Assembly: GCA_030272585.1 (NCBI GenBank)
Contig: BSYQ01000005.1
Span: 2,790,001-2,854,000 of the forward strand
Source of the DNA: Bryopsis sp. KO-2023
Lineage: Eukaryota > Chlorophyta > Ulvophyceae > Bryopsidales > Bryopsidaceae
Direction: 5' to 3'
DNA length: 64,000 nucleotides
Made by a program: the position numbers and the translations under genes. Positions within the stretch are counted from its first letter, which is position 1. Each line of letters opens with the position of its first letter. The notes beneath the pieces are model-generated. The model was not told the origin of the DNA. It saw only the letters and a list, made by a program, of their open reading frames with translations, and ran no database searches. This document shows, in pieces, positions 56,921 through 64,000 of the stretch.

Positions 56921-57110
56921 AGAGAGAGAGGAATGTGGGTTGGGTTACGTAAGGGTTTCCTTTTGGGGACAGTTCATTCTATTTACGGCGCTGCCGCAAG
57001 GCAGTTTCCGGATTCATGAGTGGGACACGGGACTGGGTGTTGAACGTTTAACTGGGGATCGGACCTCAAAATTCCGCCGATGTACAAAAGGCGCGTAAAA
57101 ATGAATTCCA
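56921..57110 (+). mobile_element. LINE-1 tail, unit 5
   Basis: 190-bp tail with a single base change (GTTGAACG) from units 1, 3 and 4. Confidence 0.88.
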
Positions 57111-57140
57111 GGTGAAGGAGGTGGACTCGAAATCCATTGG
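57111..57140 (+). pseudogene. tRNA-Ser fragment after LINE-1 tail, unit 5
   Basis: Right duplication and part of the anticodon arm. Confidence 0.85.
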
Positions 57141-57204
57141 TGCTGCCATCGTAGCGCGGTGGGGCGCGCAACAACAACGCAAGAGGCGTTTGGGCCGTGC
57201 GAGG

Positions 57205-57277
57205 TTCCGTCGCCGGGACTCGAACCCGGGTCTTGTGGGTGAAAGCCACATGTCCTGACCACCTAGACTACGACGGA
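57205..57277 (-). tRNA. tRNA-Glu(TTC), unit 5
   Basis: Complete, 73 nt. Confidence 0.94.
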
Positions 57278-57754
57278 AGATCCACGAGACACGTCCCGTA
57301 TGCCGAGTTTCGGAGCGTCGAGGGTTTTTGGAAGCTGGCGGGAAGCTGGCGGGGACAAGTGCCCTCGCGCACGGGAACGGGGTTGCGCCAGAACCTCGGG
57401 AGGGTGTTCGTTCGTGGTTAGGACTCGTTTCGAGTTTTTTCATCGTTGCGATTTTTGGGTGCTCGGATTTGGATGCACGAGAGATATCAGTAATGGCCCA
57501 TTTTGTTGGCTCGGATTGTCACGTAAAAGGAGTTGTTCGTTTTCCATGGGTTTTCGTGTCTCTTCGGATTTTGGTGTTTTTCTTTCCCTCTGGGAGACCG
57601 ATTCGTTTCTCTCTATTTTCATCGTTCTTTTCTTATTTTTGTGCCGTTCTTTCCCTCCTTTTCTTCCAATAATCTTTCTATTCATTGTTTCCCCTTTCCG
57701 TGCTTTTTTCTGTTTTTCTTTTTTCGATTCTTTCTCCTTCGTTCCTTTCGAAAA

Positions 57755-57789
57755 AAGTCTCGCGCTCTACCAAACCGAGCTACCCGGGC
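57755..57789 (-). pseudogene. tRNA-Lys 5' half, unit 5
   Basis: Half-gene as in the other units. Confidence 0.7.
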
Positions 57790-57897
57790 GTGCTTGAAGC
57801 CGGAGCGCGCCGATCCCGTGGATCCCGATCTCGGTAATCTCGATCTCGCAGAGGGTCGACAGAGTCTCCACGGAGCGAGCACCGGATACGTCGTCGA

Positions 57898-57927
57898 GCT
57901 GAGATGTCCGAGTGGTTAAGGAGGTGG
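57898..57927 (+). pseudogene. tRNA-Ser(CGA), 5' 30 nt, split by LINE-1b (unit 6)
   Basis: Cut after GGTTAAGGAGGTGG at exactly the bond used by LINE-1a. The 3' part lies outside the window. Confidence 0.92.
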
Positions 57928-60058
57928 CCTTTTTCTGAAAAAATTTTTTCGTGAAAAATTTTTCTATTCGTCGATTCTACTCGGTGCGAGCTGCTCTATT
58001 CGACGAAATCACTGTGGGCCTATCGTTTTCTCGGCATCCTCGGCGTTTTTGGGTGCTCAGGCGGAGTGGGGATTTTTTGTGCATGTTGACGGACGTCAAC
58101 GTCGTCAGAGACGTCACAGGACGCTTTTGATTTTTGATTTCACTTGCTGCGTCCGGTGTATTGGGTGGCGTTTGTGCAAGCGGCGTTTGCGCGCACGGCG
58201 GTGCATATTTTGGGATCCTCTCCTTGTGGGACAGTGAGTATTTCGATTTGGGGCTATTGCTTTTTCTGGCTCAGTGAACTCAGGGGCTGGATCACTTCTG
58301 ATTGGTCGATTGTCTGAATAGAGTGGGATTGGGAGACATACAGATTATTGATTTGAGGGGGGACTCTCTTTGGGGCTTGCTTAACTGAGTTTGGGAGGTT
58401 TATTGAAAAACTGGGTCAGTGATTTATTTTGGGATTGGCCTGATTGGGTCTAGGAGATTTGCTGAAGGTTTTTTGGGACAGGTGTCTGTCTATTTTTAGT
58501 GGGACTGATCTGCCAGGGATTTGAACCCCGGTAACCATTCAGATCTTGTTTTTTGATTTGCATACATCAAGAACATTAAAGAGCAATGGAGCAGCCATCT
58601 AGCCCCACGATGCGGGCTCTCATCACTACTGAATTGAACAAAATTTTGGCGACTGGAGTTAAGGATTTGGGCACCATGAGTTTCATTCGGGATGCAGCTC
58701 CAAGGCTATCGCATCCACAAATGAGGTCGGTGGCCAGTTTTTTGGGGATCGCTCAAGGATCTGCCCCCACTCTCGCTTTTCTCAGGACTGCCATTCTGGA
58801 ACTTACTACATCAATGTTGGGGGAATCACGGGAAGTGGACATGTCTGAGGCTGACGATTTGGAACACCCCACTCCACCTCCGTCTCAAACGAACACGATT
58901 CCATTGCCAGATCCACGCAGGGGTAATCCACAGGCTTCAGAAGCTACCGGTTTGGGGGCTGGCCCATCTCGCCCAGAGTCCACCTATGCTCCAGAGAATT
59001 CTGTACCATTGGGTGCCCTTCCTCCGGGTTCTCAAGTCACAGCGGGCACCATTTTACTGCAACAAAACAAAATTCTGACTGCGTTGGCGGCACAAGTGGG
59101 ACACCTTTCTTTTGCATTGGGTCAACTCGCCACTAACAATGAAGTGGACTTGGATATTTTGGGGGAAAAGGCTATGGATATCGAACAGATTCATATTTCA
59201 CTGAAATCCATTGCTCCGGTGATGCAACGCCTCATCAAGGAAGAAGGGAATCGACAGAGTTCTCATACCTTTAATCCAAGGCCCCGTTCACCTTCCCCCA
59301 ATCGAGGAGGGGAGGCAAGGAGTGCTGCTCGTGCGGCTGCCTACAAAAAGAAACAAGATCTCCGGGATGACTCACATTCGATTCGGTTGCAGCCTGTGAA
59401 TAGTCAAGGTGTTCGGATGATTTCTCCTCGTTTGATGGCATCTACACTTCAAGCTTGGATTCGGGGCCATTCTCCGGATTTTGCACCTGTGATCGTGGAC
59501 GTGCGAAGGGATTTCAAAGGACAATTTTATATACAATTTGAGCCGGCTGATTGGGACAAGGTGGACGAAATTCTGCGGATTCCAAATGAGGATGGATTGA
59601 CAATTCAACTAGATGCGTTGGGTGATTGGAAGAGATTACCACAAATGGAGTCTCCTCTAAAAAACAAGGTGGCGATGGTCATTAAGGACGTTCCGGTTCA
59701 AATTTCGGGGGCTGAGTTCGAAACAGAATTGTATCATTCCAATTTCCAGGAGTGGGATTTACCGGCCCCTCATGAAGGAATGGATTTTTCAGAGTGTTTT
59801 GGACAAACAATGCGACTCAAGCGCAAGATTACTACACCTGGAGGCCCTGACTGGACTCCTGCAAATGCATTCCGGATTTGGCTCCCAACCTCGATCGCAG
59901 AATCACTGGAGAAGAAGGGACTTGTGCGGTACTCCTTCAACTGGCATGCTTGCTCCCGCTATACCAGAGCACCCGTGACTTGCTATCGCTGCGGAGAGCA
60001 AGGACACTTAATAAAGGATTGCCCCAACCCGCCTCGTTGTCGCTCTTGTGGAGGCAGC
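57928..60058 (+). mobile_element. LINE-1b, second tRNA-Ser-targeted copy (truncated by G2b)
   Basis: The 5' end matches LINE-1a (CTGAAAAAATTTTTTCG palindrome), then the 5' leaders diverge while the ORF1 core is conserved. It is interrupted at 60059 by the second G2 element, so its ORF2 and 3' end are not visible here. Confidence 0.85.
58586..60058 (+). CDS. LINE-1b ORF1 with CCHC knuckles (cut by G2b)
   Basis: 491 residues from ATG 58586 (GCAATGG) up to the LTR. The frame then runs a short way into the LTR by chance. N-terminal helical region (~1-80), Pro/Ser linker, then the conserved core (~265-355) shared with LINE-1a. A second block (AEFETELYHSNFQEWDLP, WTPANAFRIWLPTS) follows, then the zinc knuckle CYRCGEQGHLIKDC (466-479) and a second CRSCGGSC. 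This is the fuller version of the LINE-1 RNA-binding protein. It shows what LINE-1a has lost or replaced. Confidence 0.82.
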
Positions 60059-60587
60059 TGTAACCCCAAACCACGTCGCCTCCACCGATTTCGTCACACT
60101 GGCCAAGGCCAGAGTGCTATCGGGTAGAGGAGGGGTAGTTAGGACAGTCCAGCCACAGTCTGGAAGTAGCAGTCCAGCTGCGGAAATGACTAGGTTGGAC
60201 GGTCCTAGGGGTAGAGACTAAGGGAAGGGATTGAGGGAGGTTAGGAAGATCAGCTAGGCTTGATAGGTTAGGTAGTCCCCATCAGTAGGTGGGATCCTAG
60301 GTGATCAGTGGGACTAAGGTGAGTCAGGCGGCAGCCTATTTAATGGCTGATCTTAGGTTATTGGGGATTCTGGGTGAGGCTTTTGGTTTTATTCGAGTGT
60401 GGACCTTTATTGATTGTTGTAAGAAAGCTTGTGTGAAGAGTCCTGAGTAAGGTGCCTTGCAAAGGCCGTGTGATCAAATTCAAGAGGGGCTGTCCCCACT
60501 TCCGCCGTTCCCGTTCTGCAGAAACGCCATCACCACCGTTAAGTAAGGCTGCAGGGGTGACCCCAGCGGTCAAGGTTACCCTATTTG
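60059..60587 (+). repeat. G2b 5' LTR
   Basis: About 529 bp. Includes ATGGCTGATC at ~60342 followed by a GTAAGAAAG donor-like site at ~60419. Confidence 0.85.
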
Positions 60588-60620
60588 TTGGTTTCGGAGC
60601 CAGGGTGCGCACACTTTTGA

Positions 60621-63011
60621 GCTGTGCTGCAGCAGGCGTGCTACACAATCTGGAAAAACGTGCAGGAAGGCAGTCTGGACGATCAGGAGTTAAAGGCGGC
60701 TGGCTTTCGCCTGCGCCTATACCATTGGCAGGAACGGGAACAGGTTGCAGAGGAAGTAGCTTATAGACCACCCCTGACAATACACCCTGAGTTTATCGGA
60801 CCCATACCTGCCATATTTGAGGACGAGTGGGTTGCTGTGTGGTGCCATCGTTTCCGCGCGAAGAGTTTTTGGTGGATATATCAGAGTGTACTCACAGGCC
60901 TGTTAACCAAGGAAGAGGGGGACTCACAAACTCGTGAGCTGTTCAGTAACGACTTATCTGGTCTTTTCAAGCTAGCCCGAGACAGAGCGCGTGATCACGA
61001 GGTCTCACGGCTGTTCTGGGGAGAGCACGAGGCAGCACGGCTGGGTACAGAGCGAGTGGAAGAACGGGTATCGGAGGAACTGCGAAAAGCCGAGCAGCAG
61101 TGGAAAACGAAGTTCCTCAAGGGTCTTGAAGACGAGTACCACCAAAGAACGGAGGGAGACGCCGAGGGATCACGCCCAGCAAGCAGAAATTCCCCAGATC
61201 TGAGTGGCGGCGCAGGAGAAGTTGGAGGAGTTGGAGAACCTGAGGAAAAACCGGACAGCGAGATCAGTGAAGAGAGCCTTGGTGGCGGCGCGGAGACAGT
61301 GCACGACGAGACTGAGCAAGGCAGCGCGAGAGAGTGGCCCAGGGTTGAGTCTGAGGACGAGGAAAGAGAGAGCCACGAAGACTCTCCCCGTGATTGGGAA
61401 GCCGAGGTTGTTGTAGAAGAAGTCGGAGTCGGACCTGTTGAAGAAGGAGCCTCTGAAGGAGATCTTGTTGGAGCCACTGACCAAGAGGAAGCCGAGGTTG
61501 TTGTGGAAGAAGTCGGAGTCGAACCTGTTGAAGAAGGAGCCTCTGAAGGAGATCTTGTTGGAGCCACTGACCAAGAGGAAGCCGAGGTTGTTGTGGAAGA
61601 AGTCGGAGTCGAACCTGTTGAAGAAGGAGCCTCTGAAGGAGATCTTGTTGGAGCCACTGACCAAGAGGAAGCCGAGGTTGTTGTGGAAGAAGTCGGAGTC
61701 GAACCTGTTGAAGAAGGAGCCTTTGAAGGAGATCTTGTTGGAGCCACTGACCAAGAGGAAGCCGAGGTTGTTGTGGAAGAAGTCGGAGTCGAACCTGTTG
61801 AAGAAGGAGCCTTTGAAGGAGATCTTGTTGGAGCCACTGACCAAGAGGAAGCCGAGGTTGTTGTGGAAGAAGTCGGAGTCGAACCTGTTGAAGAAGGAGC
61901 CTCTGAAGGAGATCTTGTTGGAGCCACTGACCAAGAGGAAGCCGAGGTTGTTGTGGAAGAAGTCGGAGTCGAACCTGTTGGAGAAGGAGCCTCTGAAGGA
62001 GATCTTGTTGGAGCCACTGACCAAGAGGAAGCCGAGGTTGTTGTGGAAGAAGTCGGAGTCGAACCTGTTGAAGAAGGAGCCTCTGAAGGAGAACTTGTTG
62101 GAGCCACTGACCAAGAGGAAGCCGAGGTTGTTGTGGAAGAAGTCGGAGTCGAACCTGTTGAAGAAGGAGCCTCTGAAGGAGATCTTGTTGGAACCACTGA
62201 CCACGAGGAGGCTGAGGTTGTTGAAGAGGAAATCAGTGTTGAGCCAGACGAGGAGGAAGCTCTAGAGAAGGACCTGGTTGGAAGTTTTGATCACGAGGAA
62301 GCCGGTGTTGAACCAGTTGAGGAAGGAGGAAGTGCGGCCGTTCCAGGGAGTAGCGGAGAGACCAACGGAGTGGGATCAGGCGGAGGAACTGAGTACCACA
62401 GCGCCGCTAGTTGGGCGGAAGGAAGAGCCTATCGTATCGAGCCAGGGTTTCCAGAGGACCCTTCTGAGCCATCGAGTACCACTTCAGACGAGGAAGAGTC
62501 CCACGAAGGAGAAGGCGAAAGAGAGTCGACCTCCAGTTCTGGGGAAGGATCGTTACCCCCAGATCAGCCCCCGCTGAACCCATTTTTTGCCTTTGACGAC
62601 GAAGGAGAAGGCGAGAGTGGATCATCCTCCAGTGCTGAGGAAGAACCGTTACCGGACCAGCCCCCGCTGAACCCATTTGCCTTTGAGGTTGGACTTCCCT
62701 ATCTCCAACCACCAGTCCCACCTGTTCCTCCACCCGTTCCACCTGTACCACCTGGTCCACCACCAGTCCCTCCACCACCTCCTCCACCACCTCCTCCACC
62801 ACACCCACCAGGCGGAGTCGGTGCTATGGCCCACCCCAGAGGACCTCCAAACAGGCTGATCAACAGTCAGTTAACAGCCTTCACTGGGGCAGAGAAGGAA
62901 GATGTGGCCACCTGGATACGGTCATACGAGATTCTCGCCACAGGCTCAGGGTGGAGTGTACCACCAGCGGTGCCGGACCATGAGGATCAGAGAATTGAGA
63001 GACTCGTCCTG
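60621..63011 (+). CDS. gag: G2b Gag, N-terminal part
   Basis: Open for ~797 codons from just after a TGA at 60618, with no ATG until MAHPRGPP at ~62826. It includes the segment deleted in the first G2 copy (WVAVWCHRFRAKSFWW, LTGLLTKEEGD), so this is the intact form. Nine acidic 30-residue repeats (61396-62206), a small extra acidic segment, a Pro-rich linker and the start of the capsid-like domain (DVATWIRSYE). G1b cuts it after residue ~796. Confidence 0.8.
61396..62206 (+). repeat. 90-bp coding repeats in G2b gag, nine copies
   Basis: One more unit than G2. Variants include Ser-to-Phe in units 4 and 5 and Asp-to-Glu in unit 8. Confidence 0.95.
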
Positions 63012-63430
63012 TGTTAGTCTTTTAGCGCTATACGAGGTAGTTTGGGATAGAGCCGAGGGTGGCTGACGCATGTGGGTTCACGAGTAAGACAGATTAGACC
63101 CAGAGTTTGGGGCATGCGTCAGCGTACTACACTTAGGGGTACTTAAGAGGCCCACTCGTTGTTTTGACATTCCATTCTAGTTGTAAGAACTCGGGATTCG
63201 TGGGATTGGTGTGTTCCCGCTTGTGTGTGTGTTTGTGTGTGTGTGTCTAAGTGTTTGCCTGACGCAATCACTTATCCAACCAAGTGCTCTAGTAGCGTTC
63301 ACAACCGCGCTAGCTAGAGAGTTGTCTAAACCAACAAACCCCACAAGTATACTTGCGTTAGCCAGCAAGTTATCACGAATCCAATCAACACAGCCGACCA
63401 CTATTGCGTCACCCACAAGCTTCACTATCA
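63012..63430 (+). repeat. G1b 5' LTR
   Basis: 419 bp ending CACTATCA, followed by the same PBS word. Confidence 0.92.
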
Positions 63431-63575
63431 ATTGGTTTCGGAGCGAGGCAAGAACTTTAAGTTCTTGAGATCGAAACTTGTGAACGTGGCGCAACAAACG
63501 TTTTTGTTTGTTTGTTTGGTAGAGAGAAACTCCAACCGTGGTTGTTGAGTACTCCCAAATAGTGGCTGAGAGACC

Positions 63576-64000
63576 ATGGCTGACCGTGAACACGCATTGG
63601 CAGTGCGCGAGCCTCAAGTTGAAGAGCCAGGGATTGAACCTGAGTTCGATGAGGAATTGCCTGACGCACCCAATGTGGTGTACCAACAAATAAACGTCCA
63701 GAACATCCACAATGTCCAGCAAGCAGCTGTCGACATAGACATGGGAGCTGATGCGGAAGCCTTAAGAGAGGATGTGGATGCGGTCCATGACCGTGTGGAC
63801 GATTTAGCCCACGGGCTAAGGGGTCACCTGCAGCAAGTTGACCAGACACTGGGGCAGAGGCTAGCCCATGCTGAGGCCTCTGTGTCGAACCAACTGGCTG
63901 GCGCATCAGAGGTGATCGGGCAGGCGCTGGAAACACAGCACCAGCATGCGCAACAGGTTGAGGCCACACAGCATGCGGTGGTGTCGCAACAGCAGAAGCT
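63576..64000 (+). CDS. gag: G1b Gag, N-terminal part
   Basis: ATG 63576 in ACCATGG. The first ~141 residues are nearly identical to G1 Gag, including the start of the coiled coil. Cut by the window end. Confidence 0.92.
   Translation, partial: MADREHALAVREPQVEEPGIEPEFDEELPDAPNVVYQQINVQNIHNVQQAAVDIDMGADAEALREDVDAVHDRVDDLAHGLRGHLQQVDQTLGQRLAHAEASVSNQLAGASEVIGQALETQHQHAQQVEATQHAVVSQQQK

Larger units (their letters stand above)
60059..63011 (+). mobile_element. G2b, second G2 copy (interrupted by G1b)
   Basis: LTR from 60059 (TGTAACCCCA), PBS at ~60588-60600, then gag up to 63011, where G1b begins. The middle of the LTR (about 60360-60540) differs more from the first G2 than the rest does, so it is a different subfamily. 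Confidence 0.88.
63012..64000 (+). mobile_element. G1b, second G1 copy (runs off the window)
   Basis: Starts TGTTAGTC inside G2b gag. It differs from G1 by a short replaced segment (63169-63182) and a few indels, so it is a distinct insertion of the same family. Confidence 0.92.

Overview
This is a eukaryotic nuclear window, most likely from a green plant or charophyte alga. The evidence is an intron-containing elongator tRNA-Met(CAU), which is a green-lineage hallmark, together with spliceosomal introns, chromodomain Ty3/gypsy elements, LINEs, a CACTA-like element and a KDZ transposon. A large repeat-rich charophyte genome such as Chara is a guess, not a finding. I see no ordinary host protein-coding gene. 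Nearly every long open frame belongs to a mobile element.

The backbone is a head-to-tail tandem array of a 2,955-bp unit carrying eleven intact tRNA genes on both strands: Ser(CGA), Asp(GTC), Ser(AGA), Leu(CAG), Met(CAT), Arg(TCT), Thr(CGT), Pro(CGG), Thr(TGT), Ile(TAT) and Leu(AAG), followed by a broken Ser, an intact Glu(TTC) (the twelfth gene type) and a half tRNA-Lys. I number the units 0 (1-102, end only), 1 (12628-15549), 2 (15550-23198), 3 (23199-26153), 4 (26154-29108), 5 (29109-30746 plus 56570-57897) and 6 (from 57898).

The other three quarters of the window is mobile DNA that entered this array, much of it inside tRNA genes. LINE-1 copies (103-12627 and 57928-60058) and an old 190-bp LINE-1 tail in every unit all sit at the same bond of tRNA-Ser(CGA), each with a 14-bp target duplication where both sides are visible. 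An unrelated LINE-2 (30747-56569, minus strand) sits in the A box of tRNA-Ile(TAT) with an 11-bp duplication. These LINEs were then invaded. A 9.3-kb KDZ DNA transposon (3133-12454) lies in LINE-1a. A chromodomain gypsy element G1 (33911-42922) and a second gypsy family G2 (43769-56184) lie in LINE-2. A second G2 copy lies in LINE-1b, and a second G1 copy lies in that G2. A 4.7-kb CACTA-like element (17658-22338) is in unit 2, inside the old LINE-1 tail.

G1 looks freshly inserted: its LTRs read as identical, gag and pol are intact, there is a textbook -1 frameshift signal between them, and it has an extra coiled-coil ORF after pol. G2 carries a ~700-residue extension after integrase and an N-terminal gag region without an AUG. 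The KDZ element carries a second, four-exon, 189-aa gene of unknown function. The CACTA-like element carries a multi-exon minus-strand gene rather than a transposase. The main biological theme is a repeated tRNA locus acting as a landing pad for at least two independent tRNA-gene-specific retrotransposons.
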